A stretch of 64,000 bases of DNA from Pisaster brevispinus (Eukaryota; Echinodermata; Asteroidea; Forcipulatida; Asteriidae): the NCBI GenBank assembly GCA_023634235.1, contig JAMKCF010000012.1, forward strand, positions 16,935,884-16,999,883, given 5' to 3'. Within the stretch, counting starts at the first letter, position 1, and every line of letters begins with the position of its first letter. Both the position numbers and the translations under genes were made by a program. The notes beneath the pieces were generated by a model. It saw nothing but the letters and a program-made list of their open reading frames with translations. It made no database searches and was not told the origin of the DNA. Positions 39,978 through 50,010 of this stretch are shown here, piece after piece.

Positions 39978-40310
39978 TACAGGATTGGTAAGGGTTGAGA
40001 AATATGAATTTCAGTCTGAAATCTTACTGATTATGAAGTTCATACTACAAACTACCATTATTTTTCTGTAAAATATTGTTCTCAGAAATGAAGCCAGCAT
40101 GTTCGAGAAAAATGTATCTGAAAACCTTTTTTTAAAAAACACCCCAAAAAGCCACGCAACGCCTGAGTTCAATTTTTACAACAAAAATTAAGGACAGTGT
40201 GTTTACATGCTGAAAATTGTGCATGGTTTCACGGGTTTGTTATTTCATGGTTGATCTCACAAAACATGAACACTGTCTGTGACTATTTGGTCAGCTCCAC
40301 CAATTCTGAA
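39978..40310 (+). mobile_element. MITE family 1, copy 2
   Basis: Begins TACAGGATTGGTAAGG and ends near CACCAATTCTGAA. It shares CTTACTGATTATGAAGTTCA, GAAATGAAGCCAG, TTTACATGCTGAAAA and CACAAAACATGAACACTGTC with the other copies. Confidence 0.8.
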
Positions 40311-40497
40311 TAATACATTTAAAGATATTTTAGCTGTATAAATAATTGTGTGTATATTGTTCAGGTGCTATGCTGTTTCACCTCTTTAATCTCATTGGAT
40401 GAAAAACAAAATGTATATTATGTACAGTTCAATTAATTTGACATTTTCCCGCAAATAGCGGTGTATACAATCGTGACTTTGTATTTTGCAAATTGAC

Positions 40498-40564
40498 CTG
40501 ACGTTTCGTAACATCCGGGAGTCTTTCTCATGCAAAAAAAACTCTGCTAGGGTCGAAACGTCAG
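40498..40564. mobile_element. Penelope-like ends in inverted orientation
   Basis: CTGACGTTTCG (40498-40508) and CGAAACGTCAG (40554-40564) are exact complements. Between them lie GGGAGTCTTTCTCATG and ACTCTGCTAGGGT, which are themselves roughly complementary, so two end fragments face each other. This is a different variant from the CTGAAGACGAGC type at 8060, 11579 and 25036. Confidence 0.45.
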
Positions 40565-40884
40565 ATTCAACCATTTTTGCATTAGGTCTATTTGGTTGGT
40601 TAGCATCGGCTAACAATTTTGTATTTGTATTTTATTAAGAAGTTCATTGCTGTTTTTATCGGTTGAATCTGAAGATTATACTCAAGAACTCAAGAACATT
40701 TATTCTGGTTTTTTTTATATATATATTTTTATAAGCTTTGTCATTGCTTAGGTTTAGTCAGCTTAGGTTCAGCCCCTTTGAGCAAACCTTTGATTTAAGC
40801 ATTTTAGAATGATTGAATGATTGATTGATTGATTGATTGATTGAAACTTAATATCACTAAATTAATTAAGCTACATAGTAATAC

Positions 40885-41145
40885 AAGCAAACAAACAAAG
40901 AAACCAACCAACCAACCAACCAACAAACAAACAAACAAACAAACAAACAAACAAACAAACAAACAAACACCCCAATACCCCCAACAAACAAACACCACAA
41001 AAAAACAAACAAACAAACAAACACCCCCAACAAACAAACAAACAAACAAACAAACAAACAAACAAACAAACAAACAAACAAACAAACAAACAAACAAACA
41101 AACAAACAAACAAACAAACAAACAAACAAACAAACGAACACACAA
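40885..41145. repeat. CAAA tetranucleotide microsatellite
   Basis: Mostly CAAA units with short CAAC runs at the left and interruptions at about 40970-41030. Open frames through it (LFVC or KQTN repeats) arise only because the 4-base unit lacks stops. Confidence 0.95.
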
Positions 41146-41550
41146 ACAACTTCAAACAGAAACAGTGCATGACAACAAACCCTCAACAGGAAAAAGAGAT
41201 ACATTTTATATAAAAAAAACTCACATCTTCACCTTTAAAGAAATCAGATCCACTCTTGAGCCTAGCCTGGCCGATAATACGGCCGTTTGAACAATAAGCT
41301 CACCGTGATGTACAAATCAATACCGTTGTGTCAAACACAGTGCGGGTTGCAGTCGCAATGGCTTTCTTATATCGCTACAAAGACGGTTAAATTCAGCATA
41401 AAGAAATTATACAGCGAGAAAAGAAAATTTATGTATATGGACAGCCTAAATAGACTCTAGGCAATCTTATCAAAATTAAGTCAATGAAGCTAGTATACGG
41501 TGCTTCGTTTTGACTTGTATATAAAATCAAATTATGTTTATCCCTTTAAA

Positions 41551-41863
41551 GGTATTGGTATAGAGCTGACAAAATAATCACAGAAGGTGTTCACGTTTTG
41601 TGTGATCAGCCATACACAAGATTACAAACCTGTGCACATTTTGGCTTAATCCGTTGTAAACGGCATGTAAGCACATTTTCCTTAATTTTGGTTATACCAA
41701 CCGAAATCAGCTGTTGTTAGGTTTTTCCGATACAGTATTATCGAATTTGACTTCATTTCAGATGGAAATATTTTACAGATAAAAAAAACCCCTGACTTTC
41801 TAATCAGTAAGCTTTCAGACTAAATTTAAACATTTACATTTTTTTATCCTTACCAATCCTGTA
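41551..41863 (-). mobile_element. MITE family 1, copy 3 (inverted)
   Basis: The reverse complement begins TACAGGATTGGTA (complement of 41851-41863) and ends TCTATACCAAT. It lies about 1.2 kb from copy 2 in the opposite orientation. Confidence 0.8.
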
Positions 41864-44520
41864 TATTTCCTTTAGAAATATTACTCCCACTGAAGTGTAT
41901 TTTTGTCCACCCTCTTCCCCCGCCCCCCCCCCTCGAGTATAACAAAAACACACAACTTATCAACAAGAGAAAATATCATGATTTTGCGATCCCTTTTGAC
42001 TGTAAACAAAGGCGGTTTATGTGTTGTCGGGCATTTGTAGATGAATCTGTTTATTTGATTGCAACAATCGAATGAAGCAATTGGGGTCGGAGTTATTCAA
42101 ATGCTATTGCTCGACTTTGACAATATTTTGGACGAAGCATATTTCTCCGGTAGATTGGTAATGGTGAAAATTTTAGTGATGTCTCAGATTGAAACTTTGA
42201 TTTGTTTTCACTTACCATCCCAACTTTGTCTTTAAACTTTAAAAATTATGATAATAGTCGCCTAGCAGGAACGGCCTTGTTTACATTAATATTTGCTTTT
42301 TGTCCTTATTTCTTTCTCCATTTGACTAGAAGCACCTTCTACAGCTAACACCTTCTATTTGTTAATCACTTCAAAAAATCCCAGCAGACCTTCAGCAATG
42401 TACAATCGATCATCGTGCTATGCCTTTGTCCCCCTGCTTCTATTATGGTAATTCTCGTATTGTACACGGGGGTTTACCCACCTGTCTGGTGAATGCATTA
42501 CACTGTTCTTTAATATATTAATACATAATAGAGTGCGTATTTGGGAAAGTTTATGTTTTATGGGTTTTTTTACAGTTTCGCTTTTGGGAAAAGAGGGGAT
42601 GAATGTTTTCACCATGCATGCTTTGTGGTGTTTGTGTTTCTTTTTCTTTGACGTGGATCAACGAGCATTGATCAATGTAGATTGCTTGTCTCTAGGCTAG
42701 GGAAGTTTGTCATGTGGAAATTTCCCAATGATGTCTGTAGAGTTGCTGACTTTCATCATTTAATAGTTGAGTACATGCAATCACCGACGTAATAATATGG
42801 CGCCGAGCGATCGTTGGTGCCCCTGCTGGGCTGGGGAAACCAGCGAGTAGGGACATAGGCCTACACCATATCATACGGAATGCTGGCGGCAATTGTTTTG
42901 TTGTTGTTGTTGTTGTTTTGTTTTTTGTTTTTTGTTTTTTAGGGTGTGTTTGTTTTTTTGTTGGTGGTGTTTGTTTCTTTCTTTTTTCTTTTTTACCCAA
43001 TTCAATGTTTACACCAAATTTATGGATGGAGTGACCCCCTGCTAGTTCGGGAACCGAACTCGTCTCTCTTTCACCGGGTGTAAGCTCGTCGGTCTTGCGA
43101 GAATGACATCTGTTGTAGATCGCGAAATAATTTGATGCCCACTGACACCAGCCTTTTGGCTTTCATCCCATTAGAAGTAATACAAAAAAGCGGTGTCGTG
43201 TTATTATACACTACCTTGGTGTGTGACAAAAATGTAACCACACTGCCACAGTTAGGCCTATCGCTCAACGTACTAATGTTACCCTCACACTTACCCCCCC
43301 CCCCCCCCTTCCCCCGTCCCCATGAAGAGTCAGCTTTGGCAAATTATCATAATTTTGATTTGGGACTTTTTAGGTCAGTATTACCAAGTAGATGACTCCA
43401 TTATAATCATTGTCGAGTTTCTGTTGTTAAAAAGGTCGTGTACATAATTTCAACGCGAGCTGCGTGCACTTTAGTATTACGACTTCTTCCTGTAATACAC
43501 ATTATTTCCTGCAAATTTCCAACTAACATTAAACGTATGTTGAGTTGAAAATTATGAAATAGATGAAATAGTTATACAGCCCTCCGCGCCTATAAAGATT
43601 GAAGGGATTGTGTTATGTTCATGTTACGCAGTGGATCTATATGTTACACTCGTTGGGTATACTATCACGGTCATCATCAGTAACAGACCACATTCTGAAG
43701 GGTATTTATTCGGCCAATTTGTCATCCCCATTTAACAGGAACAAATTATAGGGAACTTGAGCACCGAGAGAGAAATCAAGACGAGCAAACGGACTGCAAG
43801 AATAATGTCAATACAGCATGGAGAGGGATGGAGAGGGATGTTTCCCCCGATCATGATAAATGGCTAGATCGCGGCAACAGGTCCAACCAGTGGTCTACGG
43901 CGTATAAAAGGCATTACATCCTCAACGTATCGCGTCAAACCTGTGGTATTTGCATACAGCTAATTATTCGGTGCCACTTGTTAAATTGATCACCTGTAAA
44001 ATCAATGCTGTGTATCCAAAAGGAAAGACCAAACATTCGGACTATTAAATTGTATCTATCGCCGTACAGGGTCACCTTCGTACGGATATACGATGTACAA
44101 AGAAGCAAGGTTAGAGCTAACATCTAATAATATTGGGTTTCTTCCCCACTCCTCACTCCGCAAACAGTTTGCAAAAGTCCAATGTTATGTCACAAAACAC
44201 AAGAGCAACGTATGACCATTTGGTTGTTGTTGGGGTTTTTTTTTTCAAGGAGAGTATTATCGTATGCTTTATATAGACTTTCTTTCCCTGACTAATTCAC
44301 AATGGATCGATTGTTCATTGGTTCTATTTATGCCCCCATGTAATGTGTTCGTTGAAGCAGTTCCTTTCAGTCCCGTGTTTAACATTCGACTCTGTCAACC
44401 ATTTTTTTTAGCGAGGGTTGTTCGGGACAAGCGGTCGACTGAAACCCTTTCCGCGGTGCAAGTTATTGCTCTTTGGATATCGCGCCTGGTGAATGCTGAT
44501 CATATTCCCTGGTTCACCAG
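41864..44520. other. Gene-free region
   Basis: Contains C10 at 41923, C15 at 43294-43308, GTT/GTTTTTT repeats at 42898-42990, and a duplicated GGAGAGGGAT near 43820. No host exon recognised upstream of the receptor locus. Confidence 0.5.
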
Positions 44521-44960
44521 CAGCGGAGTATGATTGGCTGCTGGTGATGAGGTTCTTTTCATGACGCATGCGCCTCTCTCTCTCTCTTCTCTGCCCTGAT
44601 CAAGAGAGAACAACGTTGTAGGACGCGGTGGTGATGTTATACCGCTACACACAGTGAAACATTGAACCGATATTAAGCGCAGTGTGGCGTATGTGTGTGT
44701 GTGAACGCTCGATTCATAAAGCGTGGCTTTGATGGGTCCGCGTCTCAGTCACGGTACTACGTTGGGGCTAGCCGTACTGTCTTACAGTGCATCGGACATG
44801 TCAGTATCAGATGAGTTGTGTCCCTCAGTGACGAGTCAGATCGGATAATATTCAACCACCTCGGGAGGTTCTCCTTGATTTCTTCCATCCACGCGGGGAC
44901 AGACCGACAGGTTTTTTGACGACTATACCGGCAGGGGGAAAAACATGCCTTGTTCCTCGC
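44521..44960 (+). promoter_or_regulatory. CpG-rich upstream region of the GPCR gene
   Basis: The stretch has more CpG than the flanking DNA. It contains an inverted CCAAT box (TGATTGGCTG at 44531), an NRF1-like ACGCATGCGCC (44564-44574), a TC repeat at 44575-44588 and an AP-1/CRE-like TGACGAGTCA near 44839. These are motif resemblances only; together they suit a proximal promoter or 5' exon. Confidence 0.35.
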
Positions 44961-44997
44961 TATAAAGATCGCGCTGAAAACCTCATTTCGGCAGTCA
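44961..44997 (+). promoter_or_regulatory. Candidate TATA core promoter of the GPCR gene
   Basis: TATAAAG lies at 44961-44967. Initiator-like TCATTT (44983-44988) and TCATTG (44995-45000) follow at about 24 and 36 bases, which bracket the usual TATA-to-start distance. Initiation here would give a 5' UTR of about 150-160 bases continuous with the single coding exon. An upstream spliced 5' exon is an alternative: a pyrimidine-containing tract ending CCGGCAG near 44933 could be a splice acceptor. Confidence 0.5.
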
Positions 44998-45015
44998 TTG
45001 TGGAGTAATTCAGAG

Positions 45016-45021
45016 ATGTGA
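45016..45021 (+). promoter_or_regulatory. Start-stop uORF (ATGTGA) in the GPCR leader
   Basis: ATG at 45016-45018 is followed at once by TGA, giving the smallest possible uORF, 125 bases before the main ATG. Such AUG-stop elements are known in other genes to hold ribosomes and lower downstream translation. Here that role is inference, and it depends on transcription starting upstream of 45016. Confidence 0.5.
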
Positions 45022-45112
45022 TTTCACTCGGAGAGACAGAGAAACCGGTGGTTGTGTACAAAACTTTATTAAACGGCATCTCTCGCCTCAGATACTGTTG
45101 TATACCGTATAG

Positions 45113-45127
45113 ATGTCATTCGTTTGA
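45113..45127 (+). promoter_or_regulatory. Second short uORF (4 codons) in the GPCR leader
   Basis: ATG at 45113 opens a frame encoding MSFV and stops at TGA 45125-45127, 19 bases before the receptor ATG. It does not overlap the CDS. With the start-stop element at 45016, it means a scanning ribosome meets two AUGs before the receptor start. Confidence 0.45.
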
Positions 45128-45146
45128 CCGAGGACCCTTCTTGAGA

Positions 45147-46331
45147 ATGGATAACTCAAGTTTCCCGAACCAGTTCGGCAACTTGACGGTGGAGGACCCG
45201 CACATAGACATTGCGATGACCATCTTGAAGGTCACCCTCCTGACGCCCATCATCATCTGCGGGGTCATCGGCAACCTCCTCGTCTGTATATCCGTCTTCA
45301 AGTTCCGCAACCTCCGCATCGTGGCCAACTACTTCATCGTGTCGCTGGCCGTGGCCGACCTCGCCGTCAGTTCGGTGGTCATGCCCCTCGGTCTGTACCA
45401 GGAGGTGGTCGGCGGGCTCTGGTATCTCGGCCCCATCATCTGCGACGTCTGGGTGTCCATGGATGTCCTCACGTGCACTTCTTCCATCTGGAACCTCTGC
45501 GTGATCTCGGTGGATCGCTTCTTGGCCATCACACGTCCCATCCAGTACGCTATCAAGAGAACACCCATTATGTCTCTTGTCACCATCCTGTCCACCTGGG
45601 GATTATCCTTTCTGATCTCCATACCTGCTCTCGTCCTAGTCGGTGGCTATGACGCCATGGCTTCTTTAGAATGTCAACTCAATGTCAGCCCTATATTCCA
45701 AGTCGGATCTTCCTGCCTTTCCTTCTACGTTCCGTGTTTCGTTCTTCTCATTGTTTATTACAAAATATTCCGCTCCGTGCAGAAACTGGGCCGTCGAAAG
45801 CCCGGCGGCAGTATCAAATACCGCAAGGGTCCTGCCTACAAGAACGGCGTGGGTGCGGGCAAAACAACTCTTGTGACGAAGTTCGTCAACGAAAAGACTG
45901 AGAATTTCGCCACTCTGTGCGACAAGCAAGAACAGTCGTCAAGTGGGGAGGTGGAAAAGCAGCACGATAGGAAATCCCACGAGGCGTGTTCTGGGGAGCG
46001 GGGAGGGACGGAGTCCAGGACTAAACGAATCTCGGTGGCCAGGGAACGCAAAGCCACCTCGGTCCTCTCCATTGTCGTAACCGTCTTCATATGCTGCTGG
46101 CTACCTTTCTTCATCACGAACGTTGTGATCGGACTGTGTCCCCACTGTGACATCACCCACACGACCTATGCCACGGTGACGTGGCTGGGATGGGTCAACT
46201 CAGCGGCCAACCCTGTCATTTACACCATCTTTAATCGAGACTTTCGCAACGCTTTCAAGAGGCTGATTTTCTGTTGTGCAAGCGACTCCTACAAGAGGAG
46301 GCAGTATCTCTCTACACTGACTAATTACTAA
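45147..46331 (+). CDS. Aminergic GPCR, D2-like dopamine / alpha2-adrenergic-like, single exon
   Basis: A 394-residue rhodopsin-class plasma-membrane receptor, probably for a biogenic amine and, by family architecture, probably Gi/o-coupled. The ATG at 45147 is chosen because it has A at -3 and G at +4 and begins MDNSSF. The frame stays open back to a stop at 45006, but the only earlier start is a GTG, implausible here. Seen (residues from this ATG): N-glycosylation sites N3 and N12; seven hydrophobic segments at about 24-50, 61-83, 96-120, 140-162, 185-208, 304-327 and 340-360; N43 (1.50); D71 (2.50); C99 and C176 for the disulfide; amine-binding D106 (3.32); DRF at 123-125; serines 188, 189 and 192 in TM5; CWLPFF ending at 322; NPxxY at 355-359; C376-C377, likely palmitoylated. 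ICL3 is about 94 residues and the tail is short, as in D2/alpha2 receptors. TM3 reads NLCVISVDR, dopamine-receptor-like. The exact ligand (dopamine, octopamine/noradrenaline or another amine) cannot be settled. The exon is much more GC- and CpG-rich than its surroundings. Confidence 0.96.
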   Translation: MDNSSFPNQFGNLTVEDPHIDIAMTILKVTLLTPIIICGVIGNLLVCISVFKFRNLRIVANYFIVSLAVADLAVSSVVMPLGLYQEVVGGLWYLGPIICDVWVSMDVLTCTSSIWNLCVISVDRFLAITRPIQYAIKRTPIMSLVTILSTWGLSFLISIPALVLVGGYDAMASLECQLNVSPIFQVGSSCLSFYVPCFVLLIVYYKIFRSVQKLGRRKPGGSIKYRKGPAYKNGVGAGKTTLVTKFVNEKTENFATLCDKQEQSSSGEVEKQHDRKSHEACSGERGGTESRTKRISVARERKATSVLSIVVTVFICCWLPFFITNVVIGLCPHCDITHTTYATVTWLGWVNSAANPVIYTIFNRDFRNAFKRLIFCCASDSYKRRQYLSTLTNY

Positions 46332-46792
46332 TAATGAACACATTTTCCACAAACAGCAAGAGCCACTGACGATGTTGTGATGACTTTATACCGGAAATTT
46401 CCCCATTCAGCCGACGCTTGGCTTAATGATAGAACAATTATTGTGGTAGAGTCATTATATTTGCGTGTGTCACTGTCCAAGAAATACTAGGGAAGTCGAC
46501 GATCCATTGACCGTTTGACGGCACGTTATATTGTCATGTACAAGTAAGAGTAATTCAAGACTTATTTTATAGTGAAAAGGTATATTGAACAGAATTACTG
46601 TGGGGAAAAAATTATGGCACTTTTTTTTGTGTGCTTTATATCTGGGTGAATGACCGTTGTGCATTCGTTGTACAACCGCATTTTGTAGGAATTCTAAAGG
46701 AAAAGTCATTGTGCCGATGGCTTGCGATTATAATTTTTTTTTTACAACAATCTTGTCTCCCGATATATGTATATAACAATTACTTTGCCCTA

Positions 46793-46798
46793 AATAAA
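46793..46798 (+). terminator. Polyadenylation signal AATAAA downstream of the GPCR
   Basis: A canonical AATAAA lies 461 bases after the stop codon. I see no earlier AATAAA in the 3' flank. A T-rich stretch follows near 46836. This suggests a 3' UTR of about 480 bases, rich in T and A, with no other recognisable element. Confidence 0.55.
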
Positions 46799-49194
46799 AC
46801 ACTTGCAAAAAGAATCGGGAATGTAATATATATACATTTTTCCCCACCGGTAAATGGACAAATCAGAGAATTCTCATTGCTTCCCGTGGGACGAACCGCT
46901 TCAAGCTAAGATACCATAACTCGAGTTAATGGCTTATAGCTCCAAATGCCAAGATGGAACATATAATATTAACAGAATAGAGCTCAATCTACAGGGACCT
47001 TGTGTAAGCGATGTCTATGTAGACGTGCGTTAATATTTTGTAAGCCACGGGGGATCATTCTTTGGAGACGGATTCGACAATTATTTTTCTGGAATGAAAC
47101 TGCCCGAAGCCGGGAAACGTTGTTGCTACTCCGTTAATTACCAAGTTCAGTATTTCACGACGCATGACTCGATTGTTTACCAAATCAATAGTACAAAACA
47201 AATAATAAAACAATCATCATTACTATATTTTCTTTTAGTGGAAGAAGTTGACAATTTTTAATTGAGGCACTAAACGAACAAACATGTCAACGATTAGTAA
47301 GAGTGAGTTAGGAGATACAATTAATATCTTATTGTTGGGACCCTACACTAATTCTCGGTAACGGCAGTCAATGTTTAAGCATTTTACAAGTCTAAAGTAT
47401 CCCGTGTATTGTGCGTGGCGAAAAGTAGTCTGAACTTTTTCGTTCAAAACACTTTCGTTTTTGCCATAAATTGTTCCTTTGGTCTTTCGGTGAAAAGTCG
47501 GTTGAAGCAATTTGAAGACTACAAGAGGCAGAGAGATGATTTGTTTTTCGCGTCCTCTTTCTCCGTTTCCCTCTCTCTATCTCTGAACAATCGTGATGAG
47601 AGTTTGGGGTAAAACATCCACAGTCCATGCGGTTCCCACATTTTTTTTTTTTTTATATATTTTTTTTTTACTTTCTGTAACTTGACGTGAACGAACATCG
47701 CCTAATAGGGCGTGCTCGTGTCAATATTACGGCTGGAATGGTCAAGTTTTTCGAGCGGAAATTGTTAGCTTTTTTTTTTAATCAACAACATGCAATCTGA
47801 ATCTTGTTTGTTACCCACATAACCACCCCTCCCCTTCCCCGTGTTCAGCCAGTATTGGTCGTGGGGGTAGTTGGGGTTGGGATGTTACGGTTCGCCTTTG
47901 TCACGGGGTCATCCGACGAGTATTAAATTCACTGAATTATGACTGTAAAGGCATCCGTATACAAGATTTCGGTCAGAACCCACTTTTTAATTATCTTGTG
48001 CTTGTATCTGAATCCAAATGCAAGAGACTTGGAGTTGATAGAACACGAAATCGTCTTTTCACGTGTAAAGTGTTGGGTTCATGAATTCATACACGACGGG
48101 GCAAAAAAAATCAATGCAGTGCTTGTACTTTTTCATCCATTTGTTTTATATCCTACGGGAAATCAGGCATCACAGGGCGAAAAGAAAGAAAAACACGATT
48201 CTTTCGGAAAGTGTCGCCGTTTGCTTTCAAGTTGATGGTCTGCACCAAAATCATTTGCAGAGACCTCCCCATCAACCGTCGTGTTGCATTTATTACGCAC
48301 AAGTGTCTGTTGTTTTTTGTTTTGGGTTTATATTTATTTATTTATTTTTTTTTTTTTGTAAGGAAAACAATTTCAACCTACATTATTTCCAGGAAAGTAA
48401 TTATAGACTAAACTCAACTTAATCTTGTCAATGCGTATTGATAAATACAATGGTTTTTAACATATCTTCATATAGCAGTGTCTAGATCTGAGATATTACA
48501 CGAACTTCAAACACCCGCTTGTAGAATTATGAAAAACTATCATATTCTTAGACATATTGACCTAGTAAAGGTATGACACGTGATTGGTTGTGACCTGGTA
48601 TCTTTTAAATCTGAAATTAATTTCCGTGGATTTGACACCGGCACGAGTTTGTGTGAGCGTCTGACACACTGCCGTTCAGAAGCAGACGTCCTTTAAAAAA
48701 ACTCGATTCGTCCTGGCCAAATCGGAGCACTCAAATTAAGAACGTGCACAGAATCGCCAACAGAACATAAACTGTTTATTATCGTCGCTTTCCTGCAGAC
48801 CAGACCTTCTTCTTTTTAAAGAAATTTTCTCAGGATTTTCAATAGCTTTGTTCGACGAAAGCGAGAGTATTGAAATTGATTGCACTCCAATAAGCCAATA
48901 ATGGGTCATACCGTCAAACTGCTGGGTTTGAATTGAACAGCCATCACTCGTCTGAACAGTTACATTATTACATATCTTTTTTTGTTTTTGTAATTGCTAG
49001 CCTGAGACAGTGGTGGTATTTATAGTTAAGAATTATTGGACCAGATAATAAAGCGTGGGGTGGTACAAACCAGGCTGTATTAGGTACCTGCAGTGTTCAT
49101 ATAATTACTGCCATAGTATTATCATATCTTGCTCTAGTTAAGTTGTGCTTGACAACAAAATAATAATGATGTTCAAGCTGTGATCTTGATATCA
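46799..49194. other. Gene-free region downstream of the GPCR
   Basis: AT-rich DNA with T runs near 47640-47670, 47770 and 48340-48358. Small ORFs at 47409, 47939 and 48081 have no recognised domain. No gene is supported. Confidence 0.5.
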
Positions 49195-49376
49195 GGGCCC
49201 ATTTTCATAGAGCTGTTTCAGCAGGAAAAAAATTGCTGAACAATTTTCTGCTAAGCAAAAATGAGCAGAATACCAATCACAAATAGTACATGTGACATGG
49301 TATTTTGGTTGGTAACCGTATTCTGGTAAGCACGATTATTTTATGCTACCTTTTGTGCTTTATGAAATTGGACCCT
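49195..49376. mobile_element. Terminal-inverted-repeat element, family 2, copy 1
   Basis: Begins GGGCCCATTTTCATAGAGCT and ends ATGAAATTGGACCC, imperfect complements. It shares TACATGTGACATGGTA, TTGG(T/C)TGGTAACC and CTGGTAAGCA blocks with the copy at 60135-60327. Confidence 0.75.
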
Positions 49377-49503
49377 GTTGGGAAAGTGGCGACCAGTGCT
49401 GACAGCATTTGGGCAATGAATTATGAAACGGGTTACGTCTTTCAAATGAAAACAAAATGACTTTCAACCCGATAAGAAACCAACGCCCTGTGTCCGCCGA
49501 CCT

Positions 49504-49556
49504 CATGGCTCTGCTTACCGTTGAATTCTGCGCTGACGGCGGTAAGCAGAGCCATG
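49504..49556. repeat. Perfect inverted repeat, 17-bp arms
   Basis: CATGGCTCTGCTTACCG (49504-49520) and CGGTAAGCAGAGCCATG (49540-49556) flank a 19-base loop. A related GAATTNNGCGCTGA sequence occurs once in the loop and once just after the right arm. Probably a small foldback element; nothing coding. Confidence 0.85.
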
Positions 49557-49864
49557 GAATTGGGCGCTGATCTTTGTCAAGGTTTCAACTTGAGAACTTA
49601 ATATTAACTCGATGGTAGTTCTGGCTAATATTGTAAGAAATGTGTCTTTGATTTGTTTTGAAGTAGTGATTGAGGTAGTGCGCCTATTTCATTCGGACAA
49701 ATTGAAAAACATGTGTTTTTGTTTTGTTTTTTTTATAAACTAATGTCTCCCAAGTTAAATTGAGCTTCACTTTATACCTGATACATTTGAGTTAAATACG
49801 ATATGTCCATTGCTTGCCAAAAGTAGTAAGTGATGAATATCTGACTCGTCGTAATATTTTGTTA

Positions 49865-49908
49865 TTATATCTTTTATAATTATTAATTTTATTTATTTAA
49901 TTTTATAT

Positions 49909-49951
<43 letters not shown>

Positions 49952-50010
49952 TTATTATTATTATTTATTATTAATTAAGTATGTATTTATTCATTTGTTT
50001 ATTTATTTCA
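49865..50010. repeat. TTTA tetranucleotide microsatellite
   Basis: Runs of ATTT/TTTA, purest at about 49905-49950, with ATT interruptions. Confidence 0.9.

Noticed and set aside
40804..41290. LFVC-repeat and KQTN-repeat ORFs
   Set aside because: Reading frames of a CAAA microsatellite whose unit has no stop codon.
43020..43110. tRNA-like sequence around GGTTCCCGAAC on the minus strand
   Set aside because: The B box does not fit the consensus and no cloverleaf could be drawn.
45018..45146. N-terminal extension of the GPCR frame from a GTG at 45018
   Set aside because: It needs a GTG start, unlikely in an animal nuclear gene, and the extension has no signal-peptide or conserved character. 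The ATG at 45147 has good context.
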